A stretch of DNA of 43,216 nucleotides from Candidatus Bathyarchaeota archaeon (lineage in GTDB: Archaea; Thermoproteota; Bathyarchaeia; Bathyarchaeales; UBA233), in NCBI GenBank assembly GCA_025057795.1, contig JANXEP010000014.1:1-43216 (forward strand). Direction: 5' to 3'. Position numbers and translations under genes: made by a program. The notes below the pieces were generated by a model. The model saw nothing but the letters and a program-made list of their open reading frames with translations, searched no databases and was not told the DNA's origin. Shown piece by piece: positions 1-7,141 of the stretch (within the stretch, counting starts at the first letter, position 1; every line of letters starts with the position of its first letter).

Positions 1-139
1 CATAGTTTTAGCCACAGCATTCTACGACGATGCGGCAAAGGTTGCAGAAGCCCAGGAAATGGTTGACGAAAAGAAGTCTATGACAGGCTTCGACCTTAAA
101 ACCTTAGAGCTGAAAATGCAGGAGCGGGGCACAGCCTGA
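1..139 (+). CDS. pdxS: PdxS C-terminus (pyridoxal 5'-phosphate synthase lyase subunit), partial
   Basis: The frame starting at base 2 is open from the window edge to the TGA at 137-139 and encodes about 45 residues ending in KMQERGTA. This resembles the MQERG-type tail of PdxS, the lyase subunit that makes pyridoxal 5'-phosphate from ribose 5-phosphate, glyceraldehyde 3-phosphate and glutamine-derived ammonia. The catalytic barrel lies outside the window, so the call rests on the short tail and on the glutaminase partner pdxT following immediately, the usual pdxST pairing. Confidence 0.7.
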   Translation, partial: IVLATAFYDDAAKVAEAQEMVDEKKSMTGFDLKTLELKMQERGTA

Positions 140-156
140 AAGCGCCAACCATAGGT

Positions 157-765
157 GTGCTCGCGTTCCAAGGTGCCATTGAAGAGCACATGGCAATGAC
201 AAAGCTTGCATTCAAAGAAATGGGCATTGAAGGCTCCGTGAAGCCTGTCAAGACCGTTGAGGAGGTTAGGGCTGTCCAAGGATTAATTATACCTGGGGGA
301 GAAAGCACGGTTATAGGCAGGCTTTCAAGCGTTAACCAGACACTGCAAGCGATTAAGCAGAGAATTTATGACGGCATGCCTGTTCTGGGCACATGCGCAG
401 GCCTTATCCTATTAGCCAAAAAGGTTTATGACAGGGTTTTAGGAGAAACCCGTCAACCCACACTTGGAGTTATGGACATTGTAGTTGAAAGAAACGCCTT
501 CGGAAGGCAAAGGGAATCCTTCGAGGCAGAACTGGAAATACCCATAATTGGAGATAAAAAGTTTCCAGGAGTGTTTATTAGAGCCCCAGCCATAAGAGAA
601 GCTGGATCCCAAGTTAAGGTTTTATCCAAATTGGGAAACGTTGCCGTGGCCGCTCAGCAAGGCAATATTATTGGAACCGCTTTTCATCCTGAACTTACCG
701 AGGACACGCGAATACATCAGTTGCTCATTAACATGGTTATAAATTGTTTTCCGCCGCAAACATAA
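157..765 (+). CDS. pdxT: PdxT, glutaminase subunit of PLP synthase
   Basis: Class I glutamine amidotransferase that supplies ammonia to PdxS for vitamin B6 synthesis. The N-terminal GVLAFQGA strand, the oxyanion/substrate segment IIPGGEST, the nucleophile loop LGTCAGLILLA and the C-terminal FHPELTEDTRIH, which carries the His/Glu of the triad, are all visible. At about 200 residues it is normal length. The GTG at 157 falls inside the conserved IGVLAFQG strand, so translation probably begins upstream. The only in-frame near-start is a CTG at 136 that overlaps the pdxS stop (CTGA); no ATG, GTG or TTG exists in frame upstream. It is co-transcribed with pdxS. Confidence 0.95.
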   Translation: MLAFQGAIEEHMAMTKLAFKEMGIEGSVKPVKTVEEVRAVQGLIIPGGESTVIGRLSSVNQTLQAIKQRIYDGMPVLGTCAGLILLAKKVYDRVLGETRQPTLGVMDIVVERNAFGRQRESFEAELEIPIIGDKKFPGVFIRAPAIREAGSQVKVLSKLGNVAVAAQQGNIIGTAFHPELTEDTRIHQLLINMVINCFPPQT

Positions 766-847
766 CGTATCCTTATAAATTTTGTCCATCAATAAAGGCC
801 GAGTTTTGGAGGGTTAAATAGACGAAATTCATCATCTTGAAGCAGCG

Positions 848-1042
848 CTACGGGCATAATGCTAATTTTTGGACCACAATGTCTATCAGTTTTTCCGCGA
901 CCTTTCGTTTTGTTGTTAAGGGTACATGTATGACTTTCCTGTTCCTATCGATGATGAATACTTCGTTAGTGTCAACATCGAACCCTGCACCTGGTCTGCT
1001 CACATCGTTAGCGACAATTAAGTCCGCGTTTGCATCTTTCAA
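848..1042 (-). pseudogene. coaBC: CoaBC C-terminal fragment (phosphopantothenate-cysteine ligase end)
   Basis: These 64 residues read as the end of the CoaB domain: LKDANADLIVANDVS, then a GAGF-DTNEV segment, then SKR-like TTKRKVAEKL. CoaBC makes 4'-phosphopantetheine precursors of coenzyme A. A full protein is about 400 residues, so more than 80 percent is missing. The frame is closed by a TGA about 15 nt upstream of the apparent start, and the DNA there belongs to a different gene, the PH-domain membrane protein. The TTG at 1042 is therefore not a genuine start. The rest of coaBC is not found anywhere in the window. Confidence 0.85.
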
Positions 1043-1709
1043 GCGGAAGCGTGGTCACCTGCACCGTGCCGAACTTGCGCCTAACGACGATGCGCCTGTC
1101 AGTAACATAGTAGAGTTGGCCTCTACAGCTCATGTAGACAAGCGCAGCTGCGACCGCGCTGCAGGCCACAAGCCCAAGCGAGGCAAGCCTCAGCAGATGC
1201 GCGTAGGGCATTACGTAGGCGTTAACCAAACTCGCCAGGTACGCCAGTATGCCGCGTATGTTTTCAACAGGGTCAAATGAAACCCTAAAGTCGCCGGGGA
1301 CAGCGAATCCTAAAGCTTCAGCGACCTTCAAAAGCGGTGAGAAAAGCTGGACGGCAAAGGCTAAAATGTAGCTCAGAAGCACCAGGCCTACGACATATTT
1401 AACCGCGGTGAAGAACAGCCCCTTCAGGTCCTTAGTGACGCCTGCGCTCCAGACAAAATATGCAATCAGGAAAACTGCGATTGGCGGCGCAAGCGCTGAA
1501 GCCGTTATCTCGCGGCCGCTGAACAACATGTAAAGCAAGTAGCCTAAAACCGCTAGAAGGCCGCAAAACACGTAGCTTCTGGCCTTCGAAGCCGGGGACA
1601 TTGAAACAATCCTTTCAACATTCTCCCCTGGAAGGAGCTTAAGATCGATTCCCATGTACTTTTCAACGCCCTTTGGAACCTTGAAGCTCCTCACTTCCTT
1701 CTCTTCCAC
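1008..1709 (-). CDS. Bacterial-PH-domain membrane protein, C-terminally truncated
   Basis: A 233-residue protein. A charged N-terminus with LLPGENVERIV is followed by about four to five hydrophobic segments (roughly residues 46-66, 70-90, 96-120, 150-170, 178-198) and then LYYVTDRRIVVRR-FG-V, the start of a bPH_2 fold as found in YdbS/YdbT-like membrane proteins. The PH fold normally continues after the LPLER strand. Here it is replaced by a few residues read from coaBC remnant DNA before the stop at 1008, so the domain is incomplete. Function is unknown; it is probably a membrane protein of the integrated element. Confidence 0.7.
   Translation of the reverse strand: MEEKEVRSFKVPKGVEKYMGIDLKLLPGENVERIVSMSPASKARSYVFCGLLAVLGYLLYMLFSGREITASALAPPIAVFLIAYFVWSAGVTKDLKGLFFTAVKYVVGLVLLSYILAFAVQLFSPLLKVAEALGFAVPGDFRVSFDPVENIRGILAYLASLVNAYVMPYAHLLRLASLGLVACSAVAAALVYMSCRGQLYYVTDRRIVVRRKFGTVQVTTLPLERCKRGLNCR
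1034..1045. other. Junction between coaBC remnant and integrated element
   Basis: On the minus strand one gene, a bacterial-PH protein, loses its expected frame right after the residues PLER, while the neighbouring CoaB homology starts at RLKDANAD. Both boundaries fall within about 10 bases. The shared string around CTTGAAAGA could have served as microhomology. This is the left edge of the foreign-looking DNA. It may be a deletion scar or an assembly join. Confidence 0.65.
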
Positions 1710-1872
1710 AACACGCCACCATATTTTTAATTGGGGTTAGAGGTTTTCAGCTTTTCCCTTGCTGCTTGGTTTTGCCAACAGCTTTTCAGCTTAACCATTT
1801 TTGAACCACAATCGGGGCGCTTCACAAGCTTCACCTAAAAGCGTTTGCCGTGTAGTTTTTTAAAGGGAAACT

Positions 1873-2153
1873 TTAAGCTCTAATTAGAACCTCGTCTACG
1901 TATGGCTTGAGAGCGTCGGCGAAGCGGCGGAGGGTTTCAGGCTGGTAGGGCTTCAAGCGCCTGAACCTTTCCTCGTAGGAGTTTTCAGCGATGAACTGTT
2001 GCAACGCAAGCCTTCTGGCTCCCGTGCACAGTTCGCCGATTTCCTTAATGTCCACGGCGGCCACGATTTCAGGCACAACGGTTGTTGCTCAATCAGGGTT
2101 TTCAGATCCTCTTCAAGCCATTTCGCGAACTCTCGTATCAGGATTTTCGCCAT
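1873..2153 (-). pseudogene. Small hypothetical protein, split by one frameshift
   Basis: Two minus-strand frames join into one coherent protein of about 94 residues. MAKILIREFAKWLEEDLKTL reads from 2153, then continues in another frame as VVPEIVAAVDIKEIGELC and onward to VDEVLIRA. The switch falls near 2079-2087 in CAACAACCG. One extra C would restore the frame and give QQPVVPEIV. The product is helical and charged, and I do not recognise a family. It is either a base-call error or decay. Confidence 0.5.
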
Positions 2154-2164
2154 GAAACCACCGT

Positions 2165-2754
2165 TTAAAGGTTTACTGTGGCCAAAACTTCCGGCTTCAC
2201 GTTTTCTTCAACCGCCTTGATGAGCATTTCAGCAACATCCGCGTATGGGTTGTAAATTTTGCCTTTATACGACACTGCGTCGATTCCGTATTTGGACGCG
2301 TAGCCGCCCCTCCACGCTTCCAAAGCATGCCATGGGCCGCGGCGGCGGTACAGGATGCCTATTTCTTCTTCGGCTACTTTGAAGCGGAACCAATAGGCCC
2401 CTCGCCTCTGTCTCGTACAACTGTACACTCAACGCCATTCGGCATTGTGAACCTGTAGCCGCCTTTCTTCGCGTTTATAATTGCCTTTGAGAGTATGCTG
2501 CGCTTGCTCCTGTGCTTTTCATCCTCTTCGACGGCGGATTTTATCGCATAGTCAGGGCTTTCTCCGCACCAGAGGCAGACTGCAAACTTGTGTCTGCCGC
2601 ACCAGCTAAGCCTCCCATAGGTTTCGGCCAGGCGCTTGGCCTCTTCAGGGTTCTTTGAAGCCCATTCAAGCCAGTCGACGACGTTTCCAGGCGGAACATC
2701 CCTTTCAACGTTCTTCAAAACCTCAACAAACTCGTCTGCAACCTCAACATTCAT
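2165..2754 (-). pseudogene. Hypothetical Cys/His-containing protein, split by one frameshift
   Basis: The upstream frame encodes MNVEVADEFVEVLKNVERDV and a Cys/His region (WCGRHKFAVCLWCGES, possibly a metal-binding site). It breaks at the GGGG run at 2398-2401. The downstream frame continues with AYWFRFKVAEEEIGILYRR and ends in KPEVLATVNL. One additional G restores a single protein of about 195 residues. The ATG at 2754 follows a GAGGTG ribosome site that overlaps the radical SAM stop, so it is chosen over the GTG at 2763. The gene sits directly downstream of the radical SAM gene in one operon. No family recognised. Confidence 0.5.
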
Positions 2755-2759
2755 AAACC

Positions 2760-3646
2760 TCACCTCAGACAGACTATGCGCCTATAGATGCTCGGAATCT
2801 CTCCAGGATCTTCAAACGGGTACGCCTCAGCGGACAAGCTGGACGGTTTAACTTTTTTGTCAACGGTTACTGCAATTGTCCTTCCAACAGCCTCTCCGCT
2901 GAACGACATAAGTTGGAACCTGCTCGCGAGCTTTTCAGCAAGCCTTGAGCTGACCTTGAACGTTGCCCTTCCCCGAAACCTCGTGATAGTTTGCGCCAGT
3001 GCCATGAAGTCGACCTGTGTCGGCTCCAGGTTTGCATATAAGCGCCCTCGCCCAACAGCTCTAAAGTCGTTTATGAGAAAGTCATCAACACCGATCTTCA
3101 AACACTCCTCGATAAGAAGCTTGATTTTTGGGGCGCCGTTACGGAAGAGCAACATGTTCGCGCCTAAATCGAATTTTCTGTTACTGAACTTTCTAAGCAG
3201 AGAGCAGTCCTCAGGTTTTCTAATGCTGACCATGACCTCGCCCACAACCCCTTCAATCGCCCTGATCTGTCTTTCAGAGGCGACTGATCCGTTCGTTGTT
3301 ATTGAAACGTCTAAGCCCGTGTTCCTCCAAGTCCACCTTACAACTTCCGTCAGATGGGGTGAAGGAACGGTTCCCCTCCGCCGAACGCCACGCCAAGAAG
3401 GCCCCAGCTGTCGAAGAACGAGATAAGCTTTTTCAGTTCTTCAGCAGACAGCTCTTTTTCTCGATCTGGGGATGAGGAGGCGTAGCACCACCAGCATTGA
3501 AGGTTGCACCTTTCAGTTACGGCGACTTGCGCGTAGAGGGGTTTAAGCCAAATCTTCGACTTCACGTCTGGAGTGAAGAGGCAAAGGCCGCTTTCCTTGT
3601 CGTACGCGAAGAAGCCGTCAGGCGTCAAAATGAGTCTCATAACCAC
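2760..3646 (-). pseudogene. Radical SAM protein, split by one frameshift
   Basis: The N-terminal part has the [4Fe-4S]-binding motif in TERCNLQCWWCYA (CxxxCxxC) and the SAM-binding GGGEPFLHP strand. The frame stops at 3351-3360 inside a run of four C on the coding strand. A fifth C gives LHPHLTEVVRW and joins the rest (VSITTNGS, then GEVMVSIRKPEDC and onward to the stop at 2760). The restored protein has about 295 residues and no SPASM-type C-terminal cysteine cluster. The substrate is unknown; radical SAM enzymes of this type modify peptides, nucleotides or cofactors. As written the gene would give only a truncated 98-residue product. Confidence 0.75.
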
Positions 3647-3663
3647 AACCCCACAAACACGAT

Positions 3664-3674
3664 TACTTTAAGCA
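3664..3674 (-). promoter_or_regulatory. TATA-like element of the radical SAM gene
   Basis: CTTAAAG lies on the minus strand at 3666-3672, about 25 nt upstream of the GTG (3646) and ATG (3640) start candidates. That fits an archaeal promoter with a nearly leaderless transcript. Confidence 0.4.
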
Positions 3675-3729
3675 GGTGGCTCACGAGCCGCTTTTTCCAG
3701 TTTGGAAGCACCACAGGATATTGGACTAG

Positions 3730-3769
3730 AGGTAAGGGGACGGTATACTAGGTAAGGGGAGGCATACCT
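3730..3769. repeat. Tandem 20-bp direct repeat upstream of the radical SAM gene
   Basis: Two adjoining 20-base units share AGGTAAGGGGA (3730-3740 and 3750-3760) and end in related GGTATACT / GCATACCT sequences. They sit in the gap between the nucleotidyltransferase stop and the radical SAM promoter. A regulator-binding site is a plausible reading, but nothing proves it. Confidence 0.55.
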
Positions 3770-3791
3770 ATAGGTTGTTATAAATTAAGAG

Positions 3792-4427
3792 CTAGAAGCG
3801 TATGTTGAGTTGTGGAGCGTAAACGCCTATCTCTTCAAACTTCACGTTTAAACTTTTGAAGACCTCCCTTACAGGCTTAGCTAGCTCGTTTGGCACTATT
3901 AAAACATCCCTTCCAAGCCTAGCCCCCTCATCCTTAATAATTCCATCGTACTTGTACTCTCTTATTTGCCCCCCAACCCGCTTCCTTTCAACATGTGAGA
4001 AGAGGGCCCTTCTCAGACGCACCGCATCCCTTGCGCTAAGATTTCGGGTTGAGAATCTGAAAAGAGTGTATGGCTTGAAGTTTAACACTTTCTCCACGGG
4101 GATTTTTAGCGGGGGTTTAGCCATAAGGATTATCCCTTCCCTCAACACGCTGTCTACAAACGTCCAATCCTCGTCGGCCAACTCCTCCATGCTGGAGACG
4201 TGGACGTGAACCCTGACGTCAACCCCGCCGAGGGCTGTGGTCAACGCCTCAAGATTTTCCATATGGCTTTGCTTCGAGTCGAAGAGGACGAAAACGTCGA
4301 TGTCGGATCTCCGGTCATGTTCTCCCCTCGCCACGCTGCCGTATAGAACTATTAGAACCAAGCCGCGAAGCCTGAACAGGCTTTCAACGACGTTTGTTAG
4401 CTTGTCATTTAACTCCGAAGTCAACAT
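3792..4427 (-). CDS. MNT-type nucleotidyltransferase (HEPN partner), with C-terminal extension
   Basis: Residues about 25-75 contain the minimal nucleotidyltransferase signature YGSVARGEHDRRSDIDVFV (GSxxRG...SDxD), and a further acidic strand DVRVHVHV supplies the third position of the polymerase-beta fold. At 211 residues it is longer than the usual 100-140-residue antitoxin. Residues about 120-211 form an extra basic region (KPYTLFRFSTRNLSARDAVR, then SHVERKRVGGQIREYKYDG). It overlaps the 3' end of the HEPN gene by 23 nt, the typical HEPN-MNT operon. In known systems the MNT protein AMPylates and silences the HEPN RNase; that role here is inference. Confidence 0.85.
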   Translation of the reverse strand: MLTSELNDKLTNVVESLFRLRGLVLIVLYGSVARGEHDRRSDIDVFVLFDSKQSHMENLEALTTALGGVDVRVHVHVSSMEELADEDWTFVDSVLREGIILMAKPPLKIPVEKVLNFKPYTLFRFSTRNLSARDAVRLRRALFSHVERKRVGGQIREYKYDGIIKDEGARLGRDVLIVPNELAKPVREVFKSLNVKFEEIGVYAPQLNIRF

Positions 4428-4779
4428 TAAGTTTCACCCCAATGTGTTGCAAAATCGCCCTCATGTGGTTTACAGCTCTTTCAGGCGTGCAGACAGGGGT
4501 TTTCCCAGAATACCCCACGTCAATGTAAAGCCTGTATAGATCTTCGAACCTGTCGGCAATTTCTTTGGGATAATGCTGCTTCACCCAAGCCCTCACTTCA
4601 TAGTGATCCCGATAATGTACGCCAGTGGATCCAATCTGAGCTAGTTCAGCTTGGACGGCTTGTTCACAGGCTTTATACGCAAGGTCCGCGGCAGCTGAAT
4701 ATCGACGCTTTCCATACTCGTCCAAAGCTGCCTCAGCTTTCTCCTTTGCAAGTTTGATATGTGACGAAAAGTCGCCCAT
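4405..4779 (-). CDS. HEPN-domain protein (putative toxin of HEPN/MNT pair)
   Basis: A 124-residue, all-helical protein with the HEPN pattern: an amphipathic first helix (HIKLAKEKAEAALDEYGKRR), AAADLAYKACEQAVQAEL, and a last helix ERAVNHMRAILQHIGV. A canonical Rx4-6H RNase motif is not obvious (RAVNH has Rx3H), so catalytic activity is uncertain. The start ATG follows GAGGTGA, a good ribosome site, and a TATA box lies about 30 nt upstream. It is cotranscribed with the downstream nucleotidyltransferase. A substrate-binding HEPN of the PaREP1 type is an alternative. Confidence 0.8.
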   Translation of the reverse strand: MGDFSSHIKLAKEKAEAALDEYGKRRYSAAADLAYKACEQAVQAELAQIGSTGVHYRDHYEVRAWVKQHYPKEIADRFEDLYRLYIDVGYSGKTPVCTPERAVNHMRAILQHIGVKLNVDFGVK

Positions 4780-4806
4780 TTCCGTTCACCTCAAACGAAA
4801 AACCTA

Positions 4807-4819
4807 AATTTATACTTTT
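4807..4819 (-). promoter_or_regulatory. TATA box of the HEPN/MNT operon
   Basis: The minus strand reads AAGTATAAATTT, a strong archaeal TATA element centred about 33 nt upstream of the HEPN ATG at 4779. Confidence 0.55.
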
Positions 4820-4877
4820 TCGTTATATTTCAACGAAAGTCCTACGTCGTGTACTGCAACCCCGAGAGGCGCATAGA

Positions 4878-5262
4878 TCAAGTTTTCACATGCTTCAACC
4901 ACTGTTGCAGGGAATAGAAGGTTTCATACGAGCAGTCTCCGGTGCAGGTGCGCTGGTTCAAAACAACGCCTGCATACCAGGAGCCAACCACAGCCCTTCC
5001 GCCTTCGGGGCAACCCCAGCTTAACGGTTAGGGCCGGCCATGGAATCACAATGTGTGGGCTTTTAGGGTGGCCGCAGTTGCGCAGCCCGTTGAACACCAC
5101 TTCCCGGCTGTTTATGACGGGTTTTTCCCTCGCCCAACCCGTTTCCAAGCTTAACGTCCAACACTTTGAGGACGGGCAGCAGTGTCCTGAAGTCTGAAAC
5201 GATCTTGTAAAAACAGGTTTATCGATTTCTCTCTCGCGATACCAATAATGGGTGTATCCCAT
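4878..5262 (-). pseudogene. MGYTHYW-type phage/plasmid protein, multiply frameshifted
   Basis: The start MGYTHYWYREREI matches a small family common in phages and plasmids. The coherent protein hops between frames: IVSDFRTLLPVLKVLDVKLG (needs one more T in the run at 5209-5213), back to KPVINSREVVFNGLRNCGH (one A too many in the run at 5122-5126), then AVVGSWYAGVVLNQRTCTGD and CSYETF in a third frame. At least three indels in under 400 bases point to a broken gene or poor local sequence. A fourth shift near 4910 could extend it to about 4810. Function unknown. Confidence 0.65.
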
Positions 5263-5334
5263 GAAACCACCTCAAACCGTTTTAAACTGTTCGAGGTCAT
5301 GCAGAGGGGTTTAGAAGGATGGACAGACTCATCC

Positions 5335-5631
5335 TCATTCGAGTAATTTGGCAAGCGCAAGCGACGATGCAAGCTCCTCGGGGAGGTTTTGAAGGTTGAA
5401 GCCCATGCTTTCTCAGCTCCAAGAGCACGTGTTCAGCTTTGTCTGGGCTGCTGATTTTTTCAAGCTCTCTGCCGATTTTTCCGAGGATTCCAGCATGGTC
5501 TGAGCGTAGGAACGCGGCGTATATTGCTGAGCGATGGATTCTTCCACGCCATGCCTCAAACTTGGAGAATCGACCTTTAACCCGTATGGATGGTCCACGA
5601 ATACGTAGGCTGTGCCGTCCACCTGTGACAA
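5335..5631 (-). pseudogene. Hypothetical protein, two frameshifts
   Basis: The minus strand encodes SQVDGTAYVFVDHPYGLK, then in a second frame GRFSKFEAWRGRIHRSAIYA and LGKIGRELEKISSPDKAEHV, then in a third frame FNLQNLPEELASSLALAKLL followed by TGA. The switches lie at short runs near 5576-5578 (one A missing) and 5402-5404 (one G too many). The restored product is about 100 residues, helical and charged. I do not recognise it. The TTG at 5631 is only a few bases from the TATA-like sequence at 5635-5640, which more likely serves the divergent plus-strand gene. Confidence 0.45.
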
Positions 5632-5682
5632 AGATTTAAAGGCTTGGAAGCGTAAAAACTATCAGATGCAGAGCCAGAAACG

Positions 5683-6015
5683 ATGAAGCACAAGCTGGAA
5701 GGCTGGAAGACTGAAATGGCCAGGAGAATAACCGACGACTCAGAGTTCAACAAGATAGTCGGTTCAATACAAACGAAAACTATTCAGAAACTTCTGCTCG
5801 TATGGTACAACGTCTTCCACGATTATGTAAACAGTCCAGTTGCAGCTGAAGTGCTGGAGCGAGCTAGGGAGAAACAGCCACACTTAAAATTCACGTTAAG
5901 AAACCTGGCTTGGTCGCTACAGCCTGGCGACGTCGCAGAAATGCTGAAAATTTCCAAAAAGCAGGCGCGCGAGTACATAAAATTCTTCAGGATAATCTAC
6001 ATGGAACAAGAGTGA
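5683..6015 (+). CDS. Small helix-turn-helix-like protein
   Basis: A 110-residue basic protein, the only long plus-strand gene in the element besides a mini-gene at 10481. The C-terminal part, PGDVAEMLKISKKQAREYIK, looks like a helix-turn-helix, followed by FFRIIYMEQE. The N-terminal half is helical (GSIQTKTIQKLLLVWYNVF). A TATA-like ATTTAAAGG at 5633-5641 lies about 45 nt upstream of the ATG. It is divergent from the frameshifted gene at its left and converges on the next minus-strand operon across a long inverted repeat. A DNA-binding role is inferred. Confidence 0.6.
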   Translation: MKHKLEGWKTEMARRITDDSEFNKIVGSIQTKTIQKLLLVWYNVFHDYVNSPVAAEVLERAREKQPHLKFTLRNLAWSLQPGDVAEMLKISKKQAREYIKFFRIIYMEQE

Positions 6016-6024
6016 ACCGCTTTT

Positions 6025-6101
6025 CCTCACCATTTTTCCACGATCATGGTCTAATTGTTGTCAACAGTTAGTTAGGGGGTGATCGTGGAATAATGGTGAG
6101 G
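6025..6101. repeat. 22-bp inverted repeat with a central palindrome
   Basis: Arms 6025-6046 and 6080-6101 are reverse complements over 22 bases with one mismatch: CCTCACC...CACGATCA and TGATCGTG...GGTGAGG. The 33-base spacer contains the small palindrome TGTTGTCAACA at 6056-6066. The repeat lies between convergent genes, so a bidirectional terminator is possible, but there is no trailing T-run. The arm length and central palindrome also fit an origin, a partition site or a recombination site. Confidence 0.85.
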
Positions 6102-6112
6102 ATTTTGCAATT

Positions 6113-6481
6113 TCATGAAATGGAAAAAGGAGGTTGCGTGGTTTCAGCGAGGATGATTTTTGTTGGCCACTTTTCGGGGAAAACTGGCCTGAGGTCGTAG
6201 TACCATTCCCTGGCGCCCTTTTGGCCCATGTGCCATTTCAAATAGCGTTTTGCTCCAAGCTTCTTCATCATTCGCCCGATTTTTCTTTCACTCCACTCCT
6301 TCTCGAAGGCCTCTTTTGACTCAAACTTGTGGCCGCACACCTTCCAGAGGGCTACGCGTATGTCTCTCATCTTCACCGACCAGAGGCCTATGCTGTCCAA
6401 GGCCCGCTTGAGTTCGTCGAGCTTCTCCTCAAGCGTGTACGGCTTCCCCCTCAGATCGTAGGACCATGACTTTTCGTTCAC
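6113..6481 (-). CDS. Hypothetical protein of the TFB-ParB operon
   Basis: A 122-residue basic protein rich in Trp, Lys and Arg (KPYTLEEKLDELKRALDSIG, then SERKIGRMMKKLGAKRYLKW). Its middle part could be a winged helix, but no motif is decisive. Its start overlaps the stop of the preceding gene by 4 nt, so it is translationally coupled as the last gene of the minus-strand operon 9094-6113, which ends at the inverted repeat. Family not recognised. Nucleic-acid binding is a guess from charge and context. Confidence 0.6.
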   Translation of the reverse strand: MNEKSWSYDLRGKPYTLEEKLDELKRALDSIGLWSVKMRDIRVALWKVCGHKFESKEAFEKEWSERKIGRMMKKLGAKRYLKWHMGQKGAREWYYDLRPVFPEKWPTKIILAETTQPPFSIS

Positions 6482-7125
6482 CTTTTTTTGACAAGCTTGT
6501 AGCCTCTTTTCTTCAGCTCTGCCCCCAGCTTCTTCCTGTTCCAGTATTTTTCCACAGTGTCTCTGTTGACTCTGTAGAGTTCTATGGAGGTTTGTTTTAG
6601 CTCTTCAAGGATTTCATCGGTTGTCGCATATGCGGGTCGCCCCTCTTTGCGTTTTTCTTCCCTAAGCCTGTTCAACGCTGCCTCTATGAGTTCGCCTCTG
6701 CCTTTTTCGCTGTCGCATTTCTCTTTGAATCTTAACGTTTTCGCAAGCGACCTGCCTATGGGGCTTAGTGTGTAACGTACGACAGGTCTGCCTTTTGCCT
6801 TCCAGAGGCTTTCCAATAGAATGTTCCTTGCGGCAAGCTTTCTCATGGCGCGTTTAACATTTTCGACAAGGCTTCTCAGCATTTTAGACGCGCTTTCCGC
6901 AGTTTCAAAGCCGATGCTGATCATTTGATCCAGCCACAGTTCGGCATTGCTGGTTTCGACGCCTTGCTGCTGCAGTCTTCGCGTAAGTATCTTCCATGCA
7001 ACGGTTTCAGGGGCTATCGTGTTTCCAAAAATTTGAGAGCGTAAGGGGTCTCTGCTGTGTTCCTCCTCCACCTCAAGCATCGCCAGCAGAATCTGCCTCT
7101 GGAGGTCTGTCAGCCTGCGCGCCAC
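6478..7125 (-). CDS. Winged-helix-like DNA-binding protein
   Basis: A 215-residue basic protein. The N-terminus (RRLTDLQRQILLAMLEVEEE) and centre (MRKLAARNILLESLWKAKGR followed by PVVRYTLSPIGRSLA) look like helix-turn-helix plus wing elements. The C-terminus (LYRVNRDTVEKYWNRKKLGA followed by ELKKRGYKLV) could hold a second HTH. It lies 16 nt downstream of the acidic ParB-partner gene and overlaps the next start by 4 nt. A replication or regulatory role within the element is plausible, but the sequence shows no initiator motif such as Walker A or HUH. Confidence 0.6.
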   Translation of the reverse strand: MARRLTDLQRQILLAMLEVEEEHSRDPLRSQIFGNTIAPETVAWKILTRRLQQQGVETSNAELWLDQMISIGFETAESASKMLRSLVENVKRAMRKLAARNILLESLWKAKGRPVVRYTLSPIGRSLAKTLRFKEKCDSEKGRGELIEAALNRLREEKRKEGRPAYATTDEILEELKQTSIELYRVNRDTVEKYWNRKKLGAELKKRGYKLVKKR

Positions 7126-7141
7126 CAGCTCCTCAACGCCT

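Noticed and set aside
837..1280. Open plus-strand frame of 147 codons over the coaBC/PH junction
   Set aside because: It is antisense to two genes with clear homology; the composition is low-quality and there is no promoter or family.
3730..3769. Possible CRISPR array at the tandem repeat
   Set aside because: Only two units of 20 bp with no spacers; it does not meet the repeat-spacer pattern. No CRISPR array was seen anywhere in the window.
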